Below are positions 1-5,807 of a stretch of DNA of 6,213 nt, one piece after another. Made by a program: the position numbers and the translations under genes. The stretch is from JBGSLA01 sp965602785 (GTDB lineage Bacteria; Desulfobacterota; Desulfobaccia; Desulfobaccales; 0-14-0-80-60-11). The stretch's first letter is position 1; each line of letters starts with the position of its first letter. The DNA is taken from positions 1 to 6,213 of the forward strand of contig CBFDAH010000171.1 of the NCBI GenBank assembly GCA_965602785.1, written 5' to 3'. The notes beneath the pieces were generated by a model that was not told where the DNA came from, did not search any database, and worked only from the letters and a program-made list of their open reading frames with translations.

Positions 1-75
1 TGGAGGCGGCAACCGGATTCGAACCGGTGAATAACGGTTTTGCAGACCGTTGCCTTACCACTTGGCTATGCCGCC
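1..75 (-). tRNA. tRNA-Cys (GCA)
   Basis: Read on the minus strand this gives a full cloverleaf. The acceptor stem GGCGGCA pairs with TGCCGCC, followed by discriminator T and an encoded CCA at positions 3-1. The T arm is ACCGG-TTCGAAT-CCGGT. The anticodon loop within CGGTCTGCAAAACCG has anticodon GCA, which specifies cysteine. The length of 75 nt includes CCA. It lies 25 nt downstream of tRNA-Gly on the same strand, so the two are very likely co-transcribed. Its 3' end coincides with the window edge, so further tRNA genes of the same unit may lie outside. Confidence 0.97.
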
Positions 76-100
76 TCGATGCCGTATCTGAGGAAAAAAA

Positions 101-175
<75 letters not shown>

Positions 176-184
176 TAGTTCATA

Positions 185-213
185 ATTTTTGAATATCTCG
201 CCAGCCTTGTCAA
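185..213 (-). promoter_or_regulatory. Candidate sigma-70 promoter for the tRNA-Gly/tRNA-Cys pair
   Basis: On the minus strand a perfect -35 hexamer TTGACA (213-208) is followed after 17 nt by AAAAAT (190-185), a 4/6 match to the -10 consensus. Transcription would start about 3 nt before the tRNA-Gly 5' end, giving an almost leaderless precursor. The -35 hexamer contains the hpnK stop codon TGA (212-210), so the promoter would be embedded in the end of the upstream gene. The -35 is strong and the -10 is mediocre, so this remains an inference. Confidence 0.4.
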
Positions 214-1169
214 GGGGAAAAATGGCTGCGCTCAAAGGCGCCCTGCCGCTCCATGGCAAGCTCTCGAAAATCTGTCACCGCCACCCCACCCATCACCAAG
301 GCCTCTTGGAGACGGGGGCTCACCAAGGCCGCAAACTCTCCCTGTCTCTGATACGCGGGCGCAGCTGCGAGGAGCGCCGGGTCCGGGGCCAGGGCCGGGT
401 GGCTGTAGATCTCCGTGAGGCCGGGCTGCAGGCGGGGGATTAGCCGCACCAGGTAATCTTCGGTAACTCGCCCATGGTGCGTGAGGCCGAAGAGGTGGTC
501 GTTGACCAGAAGGCCGGCGGCCTCAGCCTGGCGGCGGGCCCGGCGGGAGAGGATGGCAAAGATGCACCCCAAGGCCGCCTTGGGAAGGGGTCCGTCCGGG
601 GCCAGGAATAGGGTCGTGCGCCAGTCCTCCCGAACCAGACGCAATGCAGGAATGCGGTATTCCCGGGCCACGTCCACCACCAGCGGCACCAGACGCGGAT
701 GGAGGTGCAGGTTGAGGTGGCTGTTCAGGTGCCATACGCCTACCCCTGCCCCCAGAATCACCTCAACCTGGGCCTTGAGCTCCCGGTGAATCTCGGGAAG
801 AAGGTCGGGTTGGAAATAATAACGCCAGCCGGCCCGCACCGGATCATGGGGAAAGCTCCCCTGGGCGTCCACCAAGCGGGGAATGGCGTGAGGCGGCAGG
901 ACCGACCGCCCCTGGACCAGGGTAAGATGCACCCCGAGACTGAGTTCGGGAAGTTCCCGGGCAAGGGCCAGGGCCTGGGCGGCCGCGGGGGCGGCCGGCA
1001 TCAGGCTGGCGCACCCGAGCACCCCGGTGCGATGGGCCAGGGCCACTGCGGCATTCAAGGAAGGGGACAGGCCGAAGTCGTCGGCTGTGAAGATAACCCG
1101 GCGGGGCAGGTGGCCGGGGTGAGTGTCTACCCCTCTCTCCTCCTGACCCCCAGGCCTTACTGCACCCAA
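210..1169 (-). CDS. hpnK: Hopanoid biosynthesis-associated deacetylase HpnK (YdjC/ChbG family)
   Basis: The 319-residue protein matches the YdjC/ChbG carbohydrate deacetylase fold as found in HpnK. Visible motifs are TADDFG (28-33, metal-binding aspartates), GVHLTLVQGR (79-88, metal histidine), the HLNSHLNLHLHP histidine cluster (147-158), NDHLFGL and EIYSHPA near the C-terminus. The stretch VDAQGSFPHDPVRAGWRYYF (100-119) is typical of HpnK. In the known hopanoid pathway HpnK removes the acetyl group from N-acetylglucosaminyl bacteriohopanetetrol in the cytoplasm, before HpnJ acts. The chosen start is TTG at 1169, preceded by GGAAGG (1181-1176) at 6 nt spacing. It overlaps the upstream radical SAM gene by 13 nt. 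It leaves about 24 residues before the first family-like strand VIFTADD. No ATG or GTG lies closer in frame, so the TTG choice is likely but not certain. It is the last protein gene of the operon. Confidence 0.9.
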   Translation of the reverse strand: MGAVRPGGQEERGVDTHPGHLPRRVIFTADDFGLSPSLNAAVALAHRTGVLGCASLMPAAPAAAQALALARELPELSLGVHLTLVQGRSVLPPHAIPRLVDAQGSFPHDPVRAGWRYYFQPDLLPEIHRELKAQVEVILGAGVGVWHLNSHLNLHLHPRLVPLVVDVAREYRIPALRLVREDWRTTLFLAPDGPLPKAALGCIFAILSRRARRQAEAAGLLVNDHLFGLTHHGRVTEDYLVRLIPRLQPGLTEIYSHPALAPDPALLAAAPAYQRQGEFAALVSPRLQEALVMGGVAVTDFRELAMERQGAFERSHFSP

Positions 1170-2227
1170 TGTCGGCCTTCCAGGAGGGCGGCCAGGGAGA
1201 GAACGTTGTTGGGGTGAGCCAGGGATTTGAATCCCCGGATGACTTCCCCCCGACGCCAGGAAGCCAGGGCGTCCGCCAAGGACACCGCCACATACTGGAA
1301 GACGCTGGGGTCACGGTAGCAGTCGATGTTACAGGCGGTGCAGCCATCCCGGATGGGGGTGACCCGGTCAATCTCTTCCAGAGGCCCCAGGGTGTCAGGG
1401 AGAAAGTGGCAGCGGTATACTTCCAGGTTCCAATCCGCAAAGAAGTATTTAAAACCTGCCAGGCAGGGAAAACGGCTGGGGCGGCCGTTAAACTCACGCC
1501 GGGCGTCCTCCAGGGCCAACCGGGGGTTGAGGATAGCAATGGGGGAGCGCTTCTTGAGCTCTATAATTTGAGCAAACAGTTGGTCCAGTTCCTCCAGGGA
1601 ATAGGCCACCAGATCGCTTTCGGCAAAACCAAGATACGAAGAGTCCAGCCGAGTCAGAGGGTACGAGAAGGTCAGGCGGTTAAAGCCCAGATTCCGGACA
1701 AAATTCACCAGGGCGTCGAGGTCGTCGATGAGGCGGCTTAAGGTCACCGACGCCACGGTTTTGATGCCGGCCTGGTGGACCAGAGGCAGCATCTCTTGTA
1801 AATGGTTGGTGAGTCCGGGCAGCCCCCGGTGATGGTCGTGGGCCTCCGCCGAAGCTGCGTCGATGGAAATGATAATGGTATCGAGGCCCAACCCTTGGAG
1901 TTCCCGGATAAGTTTGGGGACAAGAAGGGCCCCGTTGGTCACCAGGATAGTTTCCAGGTTCAGATCCCGGGCTTGGGCCAGAGCAGGCAAGAGGTCCGGG
2001 TAGAGCAGCGGCTCTCCCCCGGTGAAGCTGACGTACCGGATGCCAGCCCGCTCCATGGCGATGAGACCCTGAGATAGACGGGCCGGGTCGGCCATGCGGC
2101 GCTCGGCCGGAGCCACCTGGGGAAAGCTGCAGAAACGGCAGCGGGCGTTGCACGCATTGGTGACCGCCACCTGGCAGACGCCCGGGCCGCCATTCATAGC
2201 CAGGTGAATTAATTCCCTGAGAGTCAT
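1157..2227 (-). CDS. Radical SAM enzyme with SPASM/twitch-like C-terminus, hopanoid locus
   Basis: This 356-residue protein has the radical SAM cluster motif C26-x3-C30-x2-C33 (in VTNACNARCRFCSF), the SAM-contacting GGEP (70-73), LVTNG (95-99) and the strand TIIISIDA (117-124), in the order of a MoaA/PqqE-like TIM barrel. A second cysteine set follows: C255, C273 (in FADWNLEVYRC) and C296-x2-C299-x3-C303. This resembles the SPASM/twitch auxiliary iron-sulfur region, but the spacing is not a textbook SPASM match. It is not HpnH-like and has no B12-binding N-terminal domain, so it is distinct from the hopanoid enzymes HpnH, HpnP and HpnR. The start is ATG at 2227, overlapping the hpnJ stop as ATGA, with a weak GGAG at 11 nt. 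An upstream extension to 2521 would lie wholly inside hpnJ and reads as out-of-frame sequence. Position between hpnJ and hpnK suggests a role in hopanoid head-group tailoring. Substrate and reaction are unknown. Confidence 0.92.
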   Translation of the reverse strand: MTLRELIHLAMNGGPGVCQVAVTNACNARCRFCSFPQVAPAERRMADPARLSQGLIAMERAGIRYVSFTGGEPLLYPDLLPALAQARDLNLETILVTNGALLVPKLIRELQGLGLDTIIISIDAASAEAHDHHRGLPGLTNHLQEMLPLVHQAGIKTVASVTLSRLIDDLDALVNFVRNLGFNRLTFSYPLTRLDSSYLGFAESDLVAYSLEELDQLFAQIIELKKRSPIAILNPRLALEDARREFNGRPSRFPCLAGFKYFFADWNLEVYRCHFLPDTLGPLEEIDRVTPIRDGCTACNIDCYRDPSVFQYVAVSLADALASWRRGEVIRGFKSLAHPNNVLSLAALLEGRHWVQ

Positions 2228-3678
2228 GAGCGGCTGGACTCCGGGCCGCAACCCCCTTCTTGTGCCTGGCGGCGGCGGAACATAAACGTGAAAAACTCCC
2301 GAGCTTCCTGAAGGAGGCGACGCCGTTCCGCCGGGTCCTTGATCATGGCCCAGATCATCCGCGCCATGGTCCGGGGCCGAAAATAGAACCGGCGATAAAA
2401 CCGGGGCACCGCCCGGAAGATCTCCTGAGCAGACAGAACCGGGTAGTCCACTACGCACTGCTGGTAGCCGGTGGATCCGTTGACCAGGCTTTGATCCGCC
2501 ATATACCCCTTTTCCCGGCAAAAATCATAAAATTCCGTGCCCGGATACGGAGTGGCCAGGGACACCTGGATGGTGTCCGGGTCCAGCTCGCAGGCGTACC
2601 GGATGGAAGCCTCGATGGAGGCCCTAGTCTCCCCGGGGAGGCCCACCATGAAGGTGCCGTGCACCATGATCCCCAGTTCCTTGCACCAGCGCATAAAGCG
2701 GCGACCCATCTCCGGGGTGGCCCCCTTCTTGATGTTCTTGAGCACCTGGGGGTCGCCGGACTCGAAGCCCACTACCAGGAGGCGCAGGCCCCCCTCCTTC
2801 ATGGCCTTGAGGGTCTCAAAGCTGGTGTTCACCCGGGCGGTGGCGGACCAGGTGCATTTCAAGGGCGCCAGCGTCCGCGCCAGTTCCCGGGTCCGCTCCT
2901 CATGGGCGGTAAAGGTGTCGTCATCGAAAAAGATCTCCGCCGCCTGGGGGAAGAGTTCCAGAGACCGGCGCACCTCGGCTGCCACGTTTGCCGCGCTCCG
3001 CACCCGATAGCGCCGCCCCGTGAAAGTTTGGGGCCACAAGCAGTAGACGCAGTGGTGAGGGCAGCCCCGTCCGGTGTAAATGGAAACGTAGGGATACTTG
3101 AGATAGGGGATTTGGTACTTTTCAATGTGCAAATCCCGGTGATAAATGTCGGTGACAAAAGGCAGGGCGTCCAAATCTTCGATGAAGGGCCGGTCGGGAT
3201 TGTGCCGGACCTTGCCGTTTTTTCGAAAACTCATCCCCTGGATTTTCTCCCAAGGGCGGCCCTGGGCCACCTCCAGGATGGTATAGTCGAACTCCCGGCG
3301 GGCCACGAAGTCCACCTGGGGGCCGGCGTTTAGGGACTCCTCAGGTAAAATGCTCACCTGTGGACCCACCAAACCGGCCACCAGACCGGGGTTTTTCGCC
3401 TTGAGGCGGCTTACCGTGGCCAGGTCATGCGCCAAGGAGGCGCTGGTGGTAAACAGCACCGCCAGGTCGAAGTCCCGGGCCAGCTCCGCCACCTGGTCCA
3501 CCGTCAGGTTCTCGGGTGGGGCGTCCACCACCCGGCTTTCCGGAATCAGGCCGGCGGCATAACACAGCCAGGTGGGGTACCAGAAGGAGGTTACCTCTCG
3601 GGTGGCCTGATACCGGGAGCCGGCGCCCCCGTCGAAGTCCTGAAAGGAAGGAGGGCTGAGTAAAAGGGTGCGTTTCAT
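2224..3678 (-). CDS. hpnJ: Hopanoid biosynthesis-associated radical SAM protein HpnJ
   Basis: The 484-residue protein starts with the signature HpnJ N-terminus: LLSPPSFQDFDGGAGSRYQA (6-25) and SFWYPTWL (31-38). An N-terminal Rossmann-like domain of the B12-binding type spans roughly 1-185, without an obvious DxHxxG cobalamin motif. The radical SAM domain follows with RGC-PHHC-VYC (C206, C210, C213), FDDDTF (251-256), GFESG (304-308) and GLPGET (346-351). The C-terminal region 420-484 is basic and likely helical. Work on hopanoid producers assigns HpnJ to conversion of glucosaminyl bacteriohopanetetrol to the cyclitol ether. The ATG at 3678 is supported by the conserved N-terminus. No clear Shine-Dalgarno sequence precedes it. 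It is the first gene of the minus-strand operon, diverges from the ABC ATPase gene, and its stop overlaps the next gene by 4 nt. The partner gene hpnI is not in this window. Confidence 0.95.
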   Translation of the reverse strand: MKRTLLLSPPSFQDFDGGAGSRYQATREVTSFWYPTWLCYAAGLIPESRVVDAPPENLTVDQVAELARDFDLAVLFTTSASLAHDLATVSRLKAKNPGLVAGLVGPQVSILPEESLNAGPQVDFVARREFDYTILEVAQGRPWEKIQGMSFRKNGKVRHNPDRPFIEDLDALPFVTDIYHRDLHIEKYQIPYLKYPYVSIYTGRGCPHHCVYCLWPQTFTGRRYRVRSAANVAAEVRRSLELFPQAAEIFFDDDTFTAHEERTRELARTLAPLKCTWSATARVNTSFETLKAMKEGGLRLLVVGFESGDPQVLKNIKKGATPEMGRRFMRWCKELGIMVHGTFMVGLPGETRASIEASIRYACELDPDTIQVSLATPYPGTEFYDFCREKGYMADQSLVNGSTGYQQCVVDYPVLSAQEIFRAVPRFYRRFYFRPRTMARMIWAMIKDPAERRRLLQEAREFFTFMFRRRQAQEGGCGPESSRS

Positions 3679-3702
3679 GGGCTGAGTTTTAAAAAGGATT
3701 GA

Positions 3703-3719
3703 CCAAGTTTATCCAAGTT
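3703..3719. repeat. Short direct repeat CCAAGTT, 10-bp period
   Basis: CCAAGTT occurs at 3703-3709 and again at 3713-3719, spaced exactly one DNA helical turn apart, about 25-40 bp upstream of the hpnJ start. This spacing is what two regulator subunits on one face of the helix would need, so an operator is possible. Repeats this short can also arise by chance. Confidence 0.4.
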
Positions 3720-3787
3720 ACCCTGGTTTGTCGACCATAACTCGAAAATTTTACCCAAAGCAGTTTTGAAGGTATATATACATAACA

Positions 3788-3803
3788 GTTGACCGTGGTT
3801 GAC
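3788..3803. repeat. Short direct repeat GTTGAC, 10-bp period
   Basis: GTTGAC is found at 3788-3793 and 3798-3803, again with a 10-bp period. It sits between the AT-rich palindrome at 3772-3781 and the GC-rich palindrome at 3813-3822. Both copies include a -35-like TTGAC on the plus strand, but no matching -10 follows at 16-18 nt, so a binding site is as likely as a promoter element. Confidence 0.35.
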
Positions 3804-3824
3804 ATTTATGGGGAGGCGCCTCAA

Positions 3825-3863
3825 CCCCCTCTCTCCCCATGGCGGGAGGATTGGGGAAGGGGG
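3825..3863. repeat. Imperfect GC-rich inverted repeat
   Basis: The left arm CCCCCT (3825-3830) pairs with AGGGGG (3858-3863), and TCCCC (3834-3838) pairs with GGGGA (3853-3857). A 3-nt bulge (3831-3833) and a 14-nt loop complete the structure. There is no T run after it on the plus strand, so an intrinsic terminator is not indicated. It could be a dispersed palindromic element of the kind common in GC-rich genomes, or a leader hairpin before the ABC gene. Confidence 0.45.
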
Positions 3864-3924
3864 AGAATAATTAGCAACGCGTTGTCTTGTTCCAGTAACT
3901 TTCCACAAACGGCGGGGAATAGGC

Positions 3925-4866
3925 TTGGCTGCCAGAGAACCTGAACCGGCTCTTAGTCTGGAGGGCCTCACCAAGCGCTTCGGGGCACGCGTGGCCGTGG
4001 ACCAGCTTACCCTGACGGTGGCCCAGGGGGAGGCCTTTGCCCTGGTGGGGCCGGACGGCGCCGGGAAGACCACTACTATGCGCCTTCTTGTGGGCATCAT
4101 GGACCCGGACGAAGGCCGGGCCGCGATTTTGGGTTTCGATCCCGTGACCCAGGGAGACCGCGTCCGGGAGCACATCGGCTACATGCCCCAGCGCTTCGGC
4201 CTCTACGGCGACCTCACGGTCATGGAAAATATCGCCTTCTATGCCGACCTGTATCGGGTGGACCGGGAAAGCCGGGGTCATCGCATACCCGAACTCTTGG
4301 GTTTTTCGGGGCTGGAGCCCTTCACGGACCGCCTGGCCGCCAACCTGTCCGGCGGGATGCGCCAGAAGCTGGGCCTGGTGTGCGCCCTCATCCACCGGCC
4401 CCAGGTTCTTTTTTTGGACGAACCCACCTTTGGAGTGGACCCCGTGTCCCGGCGGGAGTTCTGGCACATTCTTTATGAGCTTCAAAAGACGGGCATCACC
4501 ATTTTCCTCTCCACCGCCTATATGGACGAAGCGGAGCGAGCCCACCGGGTGGGCCTTATGCACCAGGGACGACTCCTGGTGGCCGACACGCCTCAGACCA
4601 TCAAGGAGGCCTTTACCGGGGAACTCCTGGAGATCAGAACCGCTGACCTCCGGGCCGCCCGGCGGATCCTCACCGACCACCCGGCGGCCCGTCAAGTCCT
4701 GGCCATGGGGGACCGTCTCATGGTCACGGTGGAGAAAGTGGAACCTGCCCGGGAGGCCCTGGCCCAGGCCCTCAGGGAGGCGGGACTGACTGACGCCAGC
4801 CTCACCCCCGCCGACCCCACCCTGGAGGACCTCTTCGTGCAAATCGTGCGGCAGCATGGGGGCTAG
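3925..4866 (+). CDS. ABC-2 type transporter ATP-binding protein, YbhF N-terminal-half-like
   Basis: The 313-residue protein is a complete ABC ATPase: Walker A GPDGAGKT (42-49), Q-loop MPQRF with Q89, signature LSGGM (141-145), Walker B VLFLDEP (161-167) with catalytic E166, and D-loop VDP (171-173). The H-loop position reads STAYMDEAER, with alanine (A198) where most ATPases have histidine. The GPDGAGKTT and STAYM-EAER wording is that of the first ATPase half of YbhF-like two-ATPase proteins. Residues 230-313 form the extra C-terminal domain usual for ABC-2 ATPases, ending in LEDLFVQIV. The TTG start at 3925 is the first start codon in frame after a stop at 3868, with GGGG about 7-8 nt upstream. 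It would power export across the inner membrane, but no second ATPase or permease follows in this window. The substrate is unknown. Confidence 0.93.
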   Translation: MAAREPEPALSLEGLTKRFGARVAVDQLTLTVAQGEAFALVGPDGAGKTTTMRLLVGIMDPDEGRAAILGFDPVTQGDRVREHIGYMPQRFGLYGDLTVMENIAFYADLYRVDRESRGHRIPELLGFSGLEPFTDRLAANLSGGMRQKLGLVCALIHRPQVLFLDEPTFGVDPVSRREFWHILYELQKTGITIFLSTAYMDEAERAHRVGLMHQGRLLVADTPQTIKEAFTGELLEIRTADLRAARRILTDHPAARQVLAMGDRLMVTVEKVEPAREALAQALREAGLTDASLTPADPTLEDLFVQIVRQHGG

Positions 4867-4879
4867 GCCCTTCAAGGAC

Positions 4880-4897
4880 ACGGTGATAAATCACCGT
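4880..4897. repeat. Perfect inverted repeat just after the ABC ATPase stop
   Basis: ACGGTGA-TAAA-TCACCGT is a 7-bp perfect stem with a 4-nt loop, 13 nt past the stop codon. It is not followed by a T run, so it is at most a weak terminator or an mRNA 3'-end stabilising hairpin. It sits where composition shifts from GC-rich to AT-rich. Confidence 0.55.
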
Positions 4898-5576
4898 CAC
4901 ACCTGAATATACGCACCATATCGGAAATCCAACAAAATTGAATATAATGGCAAGATAGTTTCTATTCTTGTTAAAACGAAATATGTTATAAACTCGGGGC
5001 CATGGCCACAAAAAAATAACTGACCGAGTAGGGGAGACCCGGCCAGTCGTGAAAGAAATATGAACTTTGATTAAGGGGGGGATCTAGATACCTTAATTAT
5101 TCATATGCCGATTATATAAGTGTGCAACAAACGGGCCACAAACTATAATATCTAATTTACAATTGTTATTTAGGAAGGTTACCGATATTTGCATTCTGAT
5201 CCCGGTTCAATTATTTTTACTGAATTTAGGTTAGTCAGAAGCACATATTAATTAACCTATCGACATAATTACCCTAATGAGCAATATAAATTGTCACAGG
5301 TCCGTACAAGAAGTAAGCCTCCGTCCGGTCGCTCAAATTGTGAAGAAGACCGCCAGCCGGAACCGTAGGATATGAAGATCATAGTTACTATATTGGGAGA
5401 CTCGGTGATAAGCTTCCGGTTTGGCAAGTGATCATTCATTCCATAATCCAATAACCTACTCCCCTTCTTATCCTCTGATTCGCTACTATCGGGCGGTCAA
5501 TGCCCGGGGTTCTTAGAGCACAAGTCAATAATAGTGGCTCGTCGATGAGGTAATAAGCCTGAAATCCGTCAAAAAA

Positions 5577-5606
5577 TTGCTTGTTCATCCTAACTTGTGC
5601 TATCTT
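5577..5606 (+). promoter_or_regulatory. Candidate promoter for the TPR protein gene
   Basis: TTGCTT (5577-5582) and TATCTT (5601-5606) are separated by 18 nt and lie upstream of the TPR gene on its strand. TATCTT matches the -10 consensus at 4 of 6 positions. A start near 5613 would give a leader of about 195 nt. The hexamers are only moderate matches and the assignment is tentative. Confidence 0.25.
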
Positions 5607-5762
5607 GCCTTCTACAAGGAGATTTGTCCTCGAGAAGTCAAAAGGTTATCCATATCGGGACCTTCACGCTCCAAGCTGGCAATAACACCACTGCCCTCGG
5701 TTTCTCTCAAGGATCCTTTGCTCCCGGTGAGGATTTAACAGGTCAAGGAACACACCCCCAAG

Positions 5763-5780
5763 AAAACCCCCCACGGTTTT
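5763..5780 (+). repeat. Small perfect hairpin in the leader of the TPR gene
   Basis: AAAACC (5763-5768) and GGTTTT (5775-5780) form a 6-bp stem around a 6-nt C-rich loop, 14 nt before the Shine-Dalgarno sequence. It could affect ribosome access or be incidental. Confidence 0.35.
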
Positions 5781-5794
5781 GCTCCTCGAGATAA

Positions 5795-5800
5795 GGGAGG
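5795..5800 (+). promoter_or_regulatory. Ribosome binding site of the TPR gene
   Basis: GGGAGG lies 7 nt before the ATG at 5808. It is the clearest Shine-Dalgarno sequence in the window and fixes the start of this gene. Confidence 0.85.
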
Positions 5801-5807
5801 ACGAACG

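Larger units (their letters stand above)
3679..3924. promoter_or_regulatory. Divergent intergenic control region between hpnJ and the ABC ATPase gene
   Basis: This 246-bp non-coding stretch must hold promoters for both directions. It is mixed in composition: AT-rich near hpnJ (3685-3810), then GC-rich (3811-3865). It holds TTGACC at 3699 and 3789, TCGACC at 3731 and TTGACA at 3799, plus two palindromes: GTATATATAC (3772-3781) and GAGGCGCCTC (3813-3822). I could not pair a good -35 with a -10 at proper spacing on either strand, so no individual promoter is called. Confidence 0.5.
4867..5807. other. AT-rich stretch with no convincing gene
   Basis: About 940 bp separate the ABC ATPase stop from the TPR gene. 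Composition changes sharply to AT-rich within a few tens of bases of the stop, and becomes less AT-rich again after about 5610. All reading frames are broken into short pieces, and none shows a recognisable protein motif, transposase remnant or tRNA. The stretch contains a perfect hairpin at 4880-4897, an AGGTTA/TAACCT inverted pair (5228-5259) and a short CGGGC/GCCCG stem near 5490. It may be decayed or foreign DNA, or hold an RNA I cannot recognise. Confidence 0.6.

Noticed and set aside
481..1217. Plus-strand frames opposite hpnK
   Set aside because: They mirror a clearly recognised coding gene, are arginine- and glycine-rich, and have no domain or ribosome binding support.
2228..2521. A 98-codon upstream extension of the second radical SAM gene
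   Set aside because: It lies entirely inside hpnJ in another frame, is proline/glycine-rich low-quality sequence, and the ATG at 2227 with an ATGA overlap gives a family-like N-terminus.
3871..4881. A 336-codon minus-strand frame opposite the ABC ATPase
   Set aside because: It is antisense to a gene with all ABC motifs intact, and its own translation is glycine/histidine-rich with no family signature; a shadow of GC-rich codon use.
5269..5451. A 60-codon minus-strand frame with a TTG start and GGGGAG 7 nt upstream
   Set aside because: It has a usable ribosome site but no recognisable motif, no neighbours on its strand and ordinary composition for chance; conservation would be needed to accept it.
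5540..5572. Hammerhead-ribozyme-like string CGATGAGG...TGAAAT...GTC
   Set aside because: The invariant CUGAUGA core is mutated at two essential positions and no closing stems I and III are evident.
5653..5695. Sigma-54 promoter-like TGGC...TGC pair in the TPR leader
   Set aside because: The GG-to-GC spacing is 13 nt rather than the required 10 nt.
5597..5794. A 65-codon plus-strand frame upstream of the TPR gene
   Set aside because: It lacks a Shine-Dalgarno sequence and any recognisable domain, and ends inside the TPR gene leader; more likely untranslated leader.
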